Assembly: GCA_037179385.1 (NCBI GenBank)
Contig: CM074195.1
Coordinates: 8,509,787-8,573,786 of the forward strand
DNA from: Holothuria scabra
Lineage: Eukaryota > Echinodermata > Holothuroidea > Aspidochirotida > Holothuriidae
Direction of reading: 5' to 3'
Length of the DNA: 64,000 nucleotides
Each line of letters starts with the position of its first letter. Position 1 is the first letter of the stretch. The notes below the pieces were generated by a model. That model was not told where the DNA came from, did no database searches, and was given only the letters and a program-made list of their open reading frames with translations. A program made the position numbers and the translations under genes. Below, in pieces: positions 35,701 to 44,476 of the stretch.

Positions 35701-38700
35701 ACAAATTGTGACATTGTATTTAATTCTGGGACATCCCTTTACATGCTGTTTTGATTGCAGTGAAAAAGTTGATTTTCTAACCTCAGTAATCTGGTGTTCA
35801 AGTGAGATATATCAAGTTTCCAAACCCACCGCTGAAGGTCTTTTATTATTACTTTACCGAGCTTCTAGTCCACTTAGGTTCCAAAAAAATACACGGTAAT
35901 TTGGGCAGGATTGTAATCAAAACTCCCTCTACATGCTCTGCATACTGTGGCTAGGGTTTCTTGACTTCGATTAAATGTCTTTGCATGGAGTATTTATACT
36001 GTCTGTCAATCATCAAATTGTGTAATTGGGCTAGGAAGGAAATCAAGTGTATATTTTAACCGTGACCAATTCTTCATGTAAGGCAGCTAATCCACTTGCT
36101 TCATAACATTCAACATTTTTTTTCCAAACCTGTTAAGTTTTCTTTACATACCAATGACAAATAGTCAACTTAGACAATCCCCATATCACACACACAAATA
36201 ACTGTTTCATGAAAGACTACTTAAAGGTTCAATTCAGTTTTAAAAAATTCATGAGCAGACCCTTTTTCAAATTATGCACAAAACAGTTAGATGTCAGGAC
36301 ACCACAAAATTTAAAATTTTAATTTTTCCTCTAGCTACTGAATATGAAACCTTGCTTATTATGCTCACTAGGAGCAATGTCATGTTGCAGTGGCCCTTTA
36401 ACACTCTCATTAAGTTATCAGTATCAACTCAATGAGCCCCTTTAAGATTTATCTTTTTTGCCAGACTGGCCAGACCAGATGGAGGGAGAGATATTGCGCA
36501 GAGAGTAAAGGGTGGTATTGCTTTCATACTCTTTATGCTCTGGAACTTCCCACCTGCATAACTCATTGCTTCTTGCTCACTCTATTGGAAGGGCCGTTAG
36601 GGGAGTGACATGTCCCTTTTACTCTTTGAGCTGGGAAACATACAATACTCTCCTGACCCTTTCTAGATACATGGACAAAGACATTTAATATTTGTGATAC
36701 ATATTTGAGATTGTTGATCATGCATGCATGCTACCTTTTCTATTATTGAAGATTATTATGTTTGAATTTTTATGTTTCAGAGAAACAAAGTCATTGATGT
36801 TGGCCCCCCTCCTCCTCCTGTCACAGCCTCAAGAATCTCTTCTTTACCATCTGCTGTAAGTTTCAAACAGCCTCTTTTGATTAGTGTTTGCAAGGAACAG
36901 TTTTTTCATTTTTAGGAGCAAATCTATTCAGCCATTGCTAGCAGAGAAGGTCAATTTTGTATATCTCTGTTTTGCAAGGACAGTGATTTGGTTTCAATAT
37001 TCAGGGGTTGGGGAAGGGGATAGGGACTGGGAACATAGCCTCATCCTCCCCCAAAAAAGTACTTAGTGAAAAAATCAAGACCAAACTTCTTAAACATTAG
37101 GTGGGACGTCTTTGTTTACCCCTCCTCCCCTGTTACCCCTCATTACCCCTCATTGCCCCTCCTTCCCCCTCCTCCCGTCCTGGTGGTCCCATTGTGTTTT
37201 GCATGCATTAGTGCTACACTTGAAGTAGAGTGTTAGTGACAATATTCAGTTAAGTTATAATCGGTTTTGCCACATTTGGTTTATTGTTGGGGCATTATTA
37301 AATTGTAAATGAAAACAGTTTAAAAAAGGATTTGCAAATAAAAAAAAAGTTGGCAACATATAGCAAACTTGTGAAAGATATCACTGTTTACAGATACAGG
37401 TTCAACCTTCCAATCTCTGTTAACCCTTTACCATTGTGCTCCGATCGGGGCATATTTGCGCGCCTCGCGAGTGGGCCGAAAAGCGGACGTAGCCCACCCG
37501 CATTGGCTTCCGTAGGCCATTGACCCTGTGACCTTAAACTATTGTCTCTCTTGTTGTTGTGGCCGAATTTTCGGGTAGCTACTCGCAGTTTCGAGCTCCG
37601 CGTGAAACAGTAAAGATGGGTGACAGCCGAGATCTCCGCATGGGTCCAAAAGGACCCAAACAACGGTAAAGGGTTAATTTAAGCCTGTGGAGTGTGTTTA
37701 CTGCAAAGCTGATGCCACTGTCTCTGCGTGTGTGCACGTAACCCTTCAGCTGAGTGGTGCAGGTATTTTAGATTAACCCTTTACCGTTGTGCTCCCATCG
37801 GGGCATATTTGCGTGCCTCGTGAGTGGGCCGAAAAGCGGACGTAGCCCGTCCTGCATCGGCTTCCATAGGCCATTGACCCCGTGACCTTAAACTATTGTC
37901 TCTCTCGTTGTTGTGGCCGAATTTTCGGGTAGCTACTCGCAGTTTCGAGCTCTGCGTGAAACAGTAAAGATGGGTGACAGCCAAGCTCTCCGCATGGGTC
38001 TAAAAGGACCCAAACAACGGCAAAGGGTTAATTAAATAGAATTGGGATTAGGAATGTTTCACGTTTGCTTAAATTCAGCTTCCTGTAGGTCTACTTAAAT
38101 ATGTTCAAAATATCTACATTATAAATTGCTACCTCTTTATTGTCTTATTATACCCAGCCTTTTCTTGAAGAACTTCACTGACTTTCAGAGTCTTACTTGG
38201 TTATTTATAAGCTTTTGACAACTTCTTTCAAATGGCTGGAGATCTTGCCTTTAAATATGCATCTTACATGCTATAAATACACACTCCATTATGGCATCTA
38301 TCTGCTCTAGTGATGTTTGCTTAGGCTGAGAGCATCATCCTAAGCATTCATGGGGTGATAGATCTGAAGTAGATATTCGTTGACTCTGGTATCAGTGAAC
38401 TATCACTTGTATTCATGTGACAAGCTTAATCAACTTATCCAAAAAGCTTTCACTGAGCTTCACTCATCTTCCAATCGTTCATTCAATCCATTTCTTATAT
38501 TTAGTTTTTTTCCCTCTCTCTTTCCTTGAGCATCCCTTGGAGTAGATAAGTGTGCATATTAAATTAGCAGTTTGTATTAAACAGAAACAGTTTTATGTAT
38601 AAATTTTGCAGAAACAGTTAATGCTATTCTCAAGGGATAAATTTTTTGTCATGTGCATTATTTACATACCAGGAGTATCAGGAGAAATACTTTCTATGAA

Positions 38701-41700
38701 TGAATGTACATAATTGCAATTCTGAGAAAAAAGTTTGGGGTAACTGCTATTTCCTTCAGTTTGTTTCTTGTACTGTAAACTTTTTTCATCTTAAAATCCA
38801 ATAGGAGCGTTACCAAATCCCCCATCCATCACTGAACTCTGTGGTAGACGTTTCTCCTCCTTCAACTGTTCTTCTTAACAAAACTCATACGGACTCAAGT
38901 CTACAAGGTAATATTTGAATTTATTTGTTTACATAATCTTTACTGTGACAACTTAACTAACTGATTGCGAGTTAAGCATTTACCCAATTAAGTTTTGAAG
39001 AGCTTTATGGCAAGGCAGAAAAGTGAAGCTGAGAAAGGAATGTCATATTTAACAGCTATTTAGGAATGGGGGCATGTAGCCTTTGGTCATCAGTTCATCT
39101 TCTTTGAATGTATGCAGCTTGGTGTTTAATTTGTCATACAAAATTTATTCATTTGTTTTCATATATGTGTCAGGTTGAAAATGATGTGTTTCGTATGTTT
39201 TCAACTTGGAACGGAGTAAATGGGGGGGGGGGGAGGGGGGGCTGTAGGAGGTAGTGGGGTAATTTGGGCAGTGAAAAATGTGATCAGATGATATCACATT
39301 CACAAAGCATAATAGAGATCAAGACCCTGAGTCTCAACATGTTTCTTGAAATTTCACAACTAAACAAACATTGTCTATGTCAACTGTGGAATGGAAAGAC
39401 ACCTCTTTCCTTGTCTTGTCTGCTGTCTTGATGCTTTTGCAGGGACAGAACAATTCCTTCTTTTGATAGATTCTCATTTCCAAAGCAGGAAGCAGAACTA
39501 ATCTTCCCTTTAAAAAGTTATATCAAACATTTGACTATCTTTTTTGAAAGATGATACCGCAATGGAAACTGACTCACAGACAGTTCTGACTCCCAAGTCC
39601 CCAGCTGCCCCCAAGACACCGACTACTGACGATGGTGACCTGAGTGTCAGCCAAGTCAGAGAGAAGCTGCTCAACCTGGAGAAGTCTCCTGGATTTCGGT
39701 ATTCTTTCAGACCAATGTATGAACAGGATGTAGAGGTATGTAAACATAGTTTTATTCACCTTTTCCAGTAATCCTCACTAATAATCCTCCACTTCAATTG
39801 GTCCATAATGGTCAGATGACAGTGCATTATCTCACCATAAACTCATCTTGGGCTATTCTGTTTTACAGTTGTTCTATTGTAATGTTTGCATCAGTATATA
39901 CATGAATAATGCACTGTTGGGGTTTCATATTATTGCTGGATGCACTCAGGGTGGGCCCTTGTGCATTACTTGCATTAATTCTCCAATTGTGCATTATTTT
40001 GTGATAATGCATGGTCCACCATTGTTTAAGCTTTAGTTCATCGGTCAATTATTTCTCTTTGAGATATTTGGCATGCAGCTAGAAAATTTAATTTAACCTT
40101 TTTATTACCAATTAATTTTATCAAAGAGAGGAGGGAGGATAGGGGGTTTCCACTTTCCACTCGAGGTTTTCCTGTGGTTATACCATAAAGAAATTATTGA
40201 ATCATTTTAGCTTTTGTTTTCTCTTTTGAGAATGGTGCATTGTTTGTTGATTTATTTATTAGTACTGTAGCCTGTGAAATCAAACATATTTTTGGTGGCC
40301 TATTAATTCATAGATCGATGAAATGATTGGCTCAATTGATAGACTTGAGTATGATTGGATGAAGGCAGCATTTGAAGTGATGTAGCTTAGCAACTGGGAG
40401 GTCATAGATTTGATTTTTGGTCGGGTCAATTTAAGGTGTACTTTTCATCCAAGAGCAATCTACTGTTTCTCATCTGAAGTGGCTTTTTAAAGAGATTCCA
40501 CATTTGATCTGAATTATTGAGTTAGTTACCACATGATGTGAAATTGTTATATTTTAGCCACAAAGGCTTCTTTCACATCTGTGATTGCCTGCTGTCATAA
40601 AATAATTGCATGCTGCTAGAATTGAATAGGACATGTTAGTGAATATTACCTGAGAAAAAGGCTTTTTCCTGGGTGAGGCTTATCTCTATAACTGCATCAA
40701 TTAATCCCTTTTACAAACAAAGTTGCTCTATTACCCAAACAGTCTTCAAAAAGGGTTCAAACCCCTTTAACTTTATTGATCTCAAGACACCTGAACTGGA
40801 AATTCTCTGATAGATTCTGGGTTAAGAGTGGTCAACTAGAGATGGCTAAAACTTGCTATTCGTTTTTAGCGTCATGTGTCCTCTAAATAAACCATTGGGA
40901 GACAAAGCACCCATGGGCACACAGGATTGGACTATTAAAGATATTTCTAAAAGGTACTAGCCAATAGGCATAATTTTCCTTTTTAGTTAGTATCCCAACA
41001 ACTTACAAAACACATTAACACAGTCAGCCAATTTTTTCAATCTATTCCAATTTTTAAATTTTGGCGATGAGGTTATGTCAGTTATTTTACCCCATGTAAA
41101 ACGACTGACACCTTTTGGGGAAGAGTACTCGTGATTTCATGTTAAGTATGGCCCTTTTTCGCCTACTGTGTCATTTTTTGAGGATAATATTGTTGAGGCA
41201 TTTCATCTTCCACCAGATGCCAGCTTCCCCATCTCCAGCTGGAAGAGCACACGATGCGTCTAATCCATTCTTCAGTAACATTTTCGGTGGTCAGGTAAGT
41301 TGGTATCTTGTGCAACTTGAAAAGATTGAAATAAATAGTTCAGTTCCATTTTGGAGGTAAAACTTTTAATGATTTGTATGCCTGGTTATATAGCAAGTTG
41401 TTTGGTCTTTTGATAGAAGTTGCAGTGGTATGGTAGTTTGGCCTCTTTGCCATTTATAATATTGGATAATATTGGAGACTCCATGTGCTCTTCTCTCCTC
41501 CTTTCACTCCTGTACAGCATGAATAATATGTGGGTGTGAGTGTGATTATGCTTGTGACAGTTGACTTACTAACAATATCTGGAGGTACAACAAATAGGTG
41601 TTAGACTTTACAAGTAGATGTATGGTTAGTAGTAGGATCCTTCTGTGTTTGGCAGAGGTTGAAAGTCATGTGAGGTCACCAGAGGTGAAACCACAGACTT

Positions 41701-44476
41701 CATGTGAAATGCTCATTTATCCCAAGAACCTTAGAGATGGTTCCTGTGGTCTGGAAAAGTCATGAAATGTTAGTTTCCTCTCCCAGGCCTGGAAAAGTCA
41801 TGGAATATTGTTAAAATGACAGAGGTCATGGAAAAGTCAAGAAATTCAACCTAGATCAGTCCTTTAATTTTTTACAAGTAAATAAACTCTCATTTCTTTG
41901 TTACAGCTTAAGTGCCTTTAAAGTATTATCAAATCTAGTACATAATTTAGTCATGAAATCGTCATGTTAAGGTTGTGGAAAAGTCATGGAACTTTCTTTC
42001 TCTTAGGGAGTGCAGGAACCTTTCTCATATCCTGTTGTCAAAAACTTTGGGGAAATAATTCTGTACTTTTATCCCCAGATATTCAAGAATTAATACGACC
42101 TCTTACTTGTCTCCTTTGAGTAATGTACCAAAACTTAAAAATAAAAAAGACAATCAAATCTTACTTCCAAAACTCTACAAAATGTTGCATTATGTCCCCC
42201 TCCTGACAGTAGTATGAAATATTATGGTGCCTTTTACATGCAGGTTATAAAAGCTATATGTGCCCATGATTATATCCCAACAGTTTTTGAATAGTTTGGA
42301 CATAGTTCTTGTTTGAGAGCAGTGGATGACAACACTCAAAGGAAAGTTAGAAGGGCTGAGGGGGAGAAAGTGTTGGAGGTATGGGTTTGTTGGTATAAGG
42401 AAGTAGATTGGCAAGGTACAATTCTTGAGATGCCACTCATATATATTTGGTGCAAATGAATAATTTGTAAAATGTTATACATAATATGCTTTCATTTGAT
42501 GATATTTTACAATCCTTTCTTTCTAGAGTAATTTTATAACAAATCTTCCTTGAAATGAAAATGGGAGTTTTTGGGAAGAGGTGAAAGAATTTACCCTCCC
42601 AATGTACATTCAGCCAACTGCATTGAAACTGTTTTGAGAGTCCGCTGCAGCTCACCCTCAACATTTGCTTGTCCTTGAGTCTTTGTCTTTCAGAATGATC
42701 ACCTATGTTTGCACATTACCCTCAGTACATTACCCTCAATTTATTAATCTGCCCCCCCCCCCCCCCTGCTTCACAAAATAATATAAATGTTTTAATATTA
42801 ATCTAAATCTCTCCACAGATGAATTCAAGTCCTGCATCAGCCTCAGCAATCAGTATGTTTGGCAATCAAGGTATGTATGATCACGATATAATAAATCTGT
42901 GAAGCTCCCTCTATGCATGCAGCCAGGGGGTCAAGAGTTCCACTCCTGGCTGGGTCATACTCAAGAATTCAAAAATGGAACCTACTGCTATTGTGCTTTG
43001 TTCTCAGCATAAGCAGTGGAGTATAAAGGAAAACAAACCAGTGAATCACAACAGGGAAAAAGGCTGTGGCCAACCTGACTTCAACCAGTTTGCCAGAAAC
43101 AGAGCCATAAAATGTCCTTAAACTAACTCTGTCCACACTAGGGGTTTTCAACCTTTCGTCTCCAGTTGGCATTAATGAGTATATCAAGTCCCAGCCATGT
43201 TGAACTAAGTGAAGGGGCAGCACCCATGCTAAAATTCCAAAAGAGTTCAAGGCTTTGTGAGTGTGATTCCCCCTCCCATCATATGAAAATTTTGGTTAAT
43301 ACTGTAACACTTGAAAAGGGATGATTTTGGAACACTGGTAATCTTAATTATACACATACAGTATAACATTGTATTCCAAAGCATAAGCCTGTATTTTTTT
43401 CTGTGGAACTTGGAATGAGCTCATGTCCCACCAGAAACTGTAATATGTCCCACTGATGAGACGTGTACTTACCCATGCCTATTTACTTTGTGGGTTTGAA
43501 AGACCATATTGTATACCTTGTGACTGCGCTGTCACCATCATTAGTTGCATTCTCCCTGCCTTTTATTAATACTGCCATATTTGCCAGAAATACTAAACCA
43601 TGTCCAACCTGAAAACTTTACCTGAACAAACAAATTTTTTCCTTTTCCTTGGCTTTCTCAAGGAAAGTACACTTGAAAGAAATTTTTGAAAAGACTTCTG
43701 TATTTGCAATCTTTGAAGTGAAAACTGACCCCAGTTTCAGGATTTTTTTTAGGTAATTTTTTGTCAACATTGTAGCTTTTTCTTTTCTTGGTGACTCTAT
43801 ATATATATATATATATATAACAGATTCATGATGGTGTGTCATTAAATCTCATCTACCTACCTAACTGATACTCATTTGGTCAAAAACGTCATTGTACATT
43901 TGGACAATGATGCTTCTTTGTAAGGTTTTTAAAATTAACTAAGATTGATTCTCGAGTGATCATAAAAAATAAGTTGGTCTCGAGTGATCATAAAAAATAA
44001 GTTGGATTATTATTACATATTATAAAACACTTGAAAGAGATGTTTAATGGGCTGTAAAGATCAACAAATAGCAATATTAAATGAAAGCAGATAAATTTTC
44101 ATTTTTGCCGTGTCCTACTTTCCTAGTCCCATCTTACTTTAGTGGAATTTTGATCCTACTTCTCTCCCTTGAAGGACTTTAGGGGCTCATATCCAGACCT
44201 TCTTGGAAAATAATTCTTATTTGCCTAAGAATGACACTTTTGTACCTTTTATCGTTTTAAAGAGATATCATATTGTGTTGTTATGTTTATTGATATTTAC
44301 CTATACATAAATTAGGTGAAGAAGAATCTGGTGATGGAAACGTAATGTCTCTGTTTACCTCTGGACCACCCTCCCAGGAAGACCAGCCTGATTCTCAAGA
44401 GGTACCCAGCTTCAGCTTAAACTTTTCCTCGACACCCACAACTGCAGAACCAGAAATTGCCTTTTCGTTGTTTTAA
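23784..44476 (+). CDS. SIX6OS1: SIX6OS1-like (C14orf39) synaptonemal complex central-element protein
   Basis: Coding exons: 23777-23871 (ATG at 23784), 25058-25114, 26068-26194, 27337-27426, 28545-28747, 31860-31899, 33034-33142, 34587-34681, 35432-35687, 36781-36855, 38806-38907, 39551-39735, 41217-41294, 42819-42870, 44316-44476 (TAA 44474). All have GT-AG borders, and phases agree except between 36855 and 38806. The sum is about 570 residues; human SIX6OS1 has 587. Residues 1 to about 280 are charged helix and coiled coil, including YRSIWNNYLETYESSP and NWKTWIIE, which align by eye with the SIX6OS1 N-terminal half. The rest is Ser/Pro-rich with Phe words: PGFRYSF, NPFFSNIFG and the C-terminal AFSLF. 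In mammals the protein binds SYCE1 in the synaptonemal complex and is needed for meiotic synapsis. Identity is my recognition, not a database hit; another meiotic coiled-coil protein remains possible. Confidence 0.68.
24526..24795 (+). mobile_element. MITE family M1, copy 1
   Basis: The ends are near-inverse: ATGAATCCGGACAGC on the left and GCTGATCGGATTCGTC on the right. The interior words GGGGTCTATCACCTTTTA, ATTGCATCTTGATTCC, GAATATGAGG and TAATGGACCCTGTTAATGGC are shared with copies at 29510, 33151 and 57402. It is non-coding and lies in intron 1 of the SIX6OS1-like gene. Confidence 0.85.
24832..24868. repeat. Perfect 13-bp hairpin
   Basis: TTCTTTTGTCTTG (24832-24844) is followed after 11 bases by its exact inverse CAAGACAAAAGAA (24856-24868). 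It lies in intron 1 just after the M1 MITE. Confidence 0.85.
25735..26000 (-). mobile_element. Diverged relative of the TTAA-flanked MITE pair
   Basis: The words CCATGTGACCAAGGGTAATG, CTCGTTGTTGTGGTGGAATT, TTCGGGTTGCTACT and GATTTCGATCTCC follow, in the same order, the interiors of the elements at 37424 and 37777. The ends are too decayed to fix. The 120-codon minus-strand frame here is shared with those elements and is not taken as a gene. Confidence 0.6.
26068..27426 (+). CDS. SIX6OS1: SIX6OS1-like exons 3-4, N-terminal coiled coil
   Basis: Exon 26068-26194 (127 bp, phase 1 to 2) encodes ERSINEKQEGIQKIEDDLC and FDEDAKTLHRQFRQNKDN. Exon 27337-27426 (90 bp) encodes LRKHADVLSHHGDSLETKLL. The heptad-like spacing of Leu/Ile and the many charged residues predict a coiled coil. 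The split Ser codon AG|C is restored on joining. Confidence 0.85.
26905..27180 (+). mobile_element. LINE 3' end (L2/CR1-like)
   Basis: SSLKHSLKTHLFTESYNL (about 26920-26973) is the usual C-terminal word of L2-type reverse transcriptases. A T-rich 3' UTR follows, with ATGCGCTTTGAGCTTTTTAT and AAAGCGCACTTACAAG, and a TAACAA-type tail ends the copy at about 27178. The upstream part is truncated. It lies in intron 3 of the SIX6OS1-like gene. Confidence 0.75.
27996..28195. repeat. GC-rich GGGTCCAGGGGC repeat
   Basis: About 200 bp far richer in GC than its surroundings contain GGGGTCCAGGGG twice, with GGGGCGAAGC and CGCGAAGCCC words. Open frames on both strands reflect the GC content. It lies in intron 4 of the SIX6OS1-like gene, is non-coding, and its family is not identified. 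Confidence 0.55.
28545..28747 (+). CDS. SIX6OS1: SIX6OS1-like exon 5, most diagnostic exon
   Basis: This 203-bp exon is bounded by TTTGGAGCAG and a GTAAAA donor. It encodes YRSIWNNYLETYESSPRAKV followed by an HEEVEM...RVKEAIQEIE-like helix. The pattern tyrosine, short helix, 'YE(D/S)(T/S)P', aromatic-rich step and then a Glu-rich helix is what suggested SIX6OS1. The join to exon 6 through G|AT gives DAAKENWKTWIIE, a Trp-containing segment that also occurs at this point in vertebrate SIX6OS1. Confidence 0.85.
29510..29700 (+). mobile_element. MITE family M1, copy 2 (partial)
   Basis: The interior words GGGTCCATCAGGTTTTAT, TTGATTCCCTAAATT, GAATATGAGGATTTAAA and GCTGATGGACCCCATTAATG match the other M1 copies. 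The left inverted repeat is absent. It lies in intron 5 of the SIX6OS1-like gene. Confidence 0.7.
30968..31032. repeat. GATA/GATG microsatellite
   Basis: An imperfect run of GATAGATG and GATGGATG units. Confidence 0.9.
31143..31491. mobile_element. Inverted-repeat element with CAGGGCTTGATTTTC ends, 349 bp
   Basis: The left end CAGGGCTTGATTTTC and the inverse of the right end CAGGCCTCGATTTTC match at 13 of 15 positions. The same six bases, CTACAG, abut both ends (31137-31142 and 31492-31497). GGACAACC words recur inside in both orientations. A 119-codon frame crosses it, but it has no known domain and follows the repeat. The CAGGGCTYGA-type end recalls some hAT elements, though the visible duplication is 6 bp rather than 8. 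Confidence 0.78.
31940..32215. repeat. Tandem duplication, two units of about 140 bp
   Basis: Unit 1 (about 31947-32085) and unit 2 (about 32086-32215) share TTTTCTTCAARGGATAT, ATAGAC, TTGAATTA, AAGGATTGTRGRATG, TGTTTTGAA, TTTTTTCAATRGC and AAAGAACAACAAAA in the same order. It lies just after the short exon 31860-31899. Confidence 0.75.
33151..33416 (+). mobile_element. MITE family M1, copy 3
   Basis: The left end is TATAGACAAATCAAGACAGC; the inverse of the right end is TATAGATGAATCTGATCAGC. The interior is co-linear with the other M1 copies. The element begins only eight bases after the splice donor of exon 33034-33142, so the intron's first bases GTAGGTAC are followed at once by transposon sequence. 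Confidence 0.88.
34130..34310 (-). mobile_element. tRNA-derived SINE copy 2
   Basis: Read on the minus strand, the body words match copy 1: GGAACCTACTACTACTGTG, CAATGATGGAGTAGGCAAAA, CAAGCCAGTGAGCCACAAC. They are preceded by a degraded head (GGAGTCCAACTCCTGCATGA). It is diverged. Confidence 0.75.
34905..35165 (-). mobile_element. tRNA-derived SINE copy 3, split by a small MITE
   Basis: On the minus strand a degraded tRNA-like head with GGAGTTTGACTCCT is followed by the SINE body words GGAAACTACTGTCATTGTGC and CAATGGAACAGGG. The element at 35019-35124 interrupts it. Confidence 0.72.
35019..35124. mobile_element. 106-bp palindromic MITE inside a SINE
   Basis: The left arm GGCCGATTCCACAAAAACTT and the inverse of the right arm GGCCGGTTTGACAAAGAGTT continue as a shared CACAATCTTAAGT on both sides. 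Nearly the whole element can fold on itself. The same five bases CCAGG abut both ends (35014-35018 and 35125-35129), and without the element the SINE reads through. Confidence 0.88.
35432..36855 (+). CDS. SIX6OS1: SIX6OS1-like exons 9-10, Ser/Pro/Asn-rich linker
   Basis: Exon 35432-35687 (256 bp) is rich in Ser, Pro, Asn and Thr with repeated LPNS and MPNS words, and looks disordered. Exon 36781-36855 (75 bp) encodes RNKVIDVGPPPPPVTASRIS. Both are phase 0 at their 3' ends. The next exon found at 38806 is open only if it is entered at phase 1, so an exon of length 3n+1 may be missing between them. Confidence 0.75.
37424..37673. mobile_element. piggyBac-like MITE, copy 1 (TTAA target)
   Basis: The termini are CCCTTTACC and GGTAAAGGG, directly flanked by TTAA (37420-37423 and 37674-37677). 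TTAA duplication with CCC/GGG ends is the piggyBac signature. It is 250 bp and carries no transposase. It lies in intron 10 of the SIX6OS1-like gene. Confidence 0.88.
37777..38027. mobile_element. piggyBac-like MITE, copy 2 (TTAA target)
   Basis: This is a close copy of 37424-37673 in the same orientation, again with TTAA at 37773-37776 and 38028-38031 and ends CCCTTTACCGTTG and CAACGGCAAAGGG. Only about 95 bp separate the two. Confidence 0.88.
39215..39245. repeat. Poly-G run
   Basis: Imperfect G-run in intron 11 of the SIX6OS1-like gene. Confidence 0.8.
39551..44476 (+). CDS. SIX6OS1: SIX6OS1-like exons 12-15, Phe-rich C-terminus
   Basis: Exon 39551-39735 encodes a Thr/Pro stretch and then VREKLLNLEKSPGFRYSF. 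Exon 41217-41294 encodes the NPFFSNIFGGQ word. Exon 42819-42870 encodes a Ser/Ala stretch with ISMFGNQ. Exon 44316-44476 ends in SFSLNFS and AFSLF before TAA. Phases 0, 0, 1 match throughout. The repeated small-residue and Phe words resemble the Phe-rich C-terminal tail of vertebrate SIX6OS1. Confidence 0.8.
41740..42010. repeat. GGAAAAGTCATGGAA-type dispersed repeat
   Basis: GGAAAAGTCATGAAAT, GGAAAAGTCATGGAATATTG, GGAAAAGTCAAGAAATTC and GGAAAAGTCATGGAACTTTC occur within 270 bp. The spacing is irregular. It is intronic and non-coding. Confidence 0.6.
42897..43130 (+). mobile_element. tRNA-derived SINE copy 4
   Basis: A degraded tRNA-like head (CAGGGGGTCAAGAGTTCCAC resembles a B box) is followed by TGGAACCTACTGCTATTGTG, AGCATAAGCAGTGGAG, CAAACCAGTGAATCACAAC, AAAAAGGCTGTGGCC and a CTTAAACTAACT tail. 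It is intronic in the SIX6OS1-like gene. Confidence 0.8.
43797..43820. repeat. TA microsatellite
   Basis: About eleven TA units. Confidence 0.9.

Noticed and set aside
37388..37984. Two similar minus-strand frames of 67-91 codons
   Set aside because: They coincide with the two piggyBac-like MITE copies and owe their likeness to the DNA copy. They have no start shared with a promoter and no known domain.
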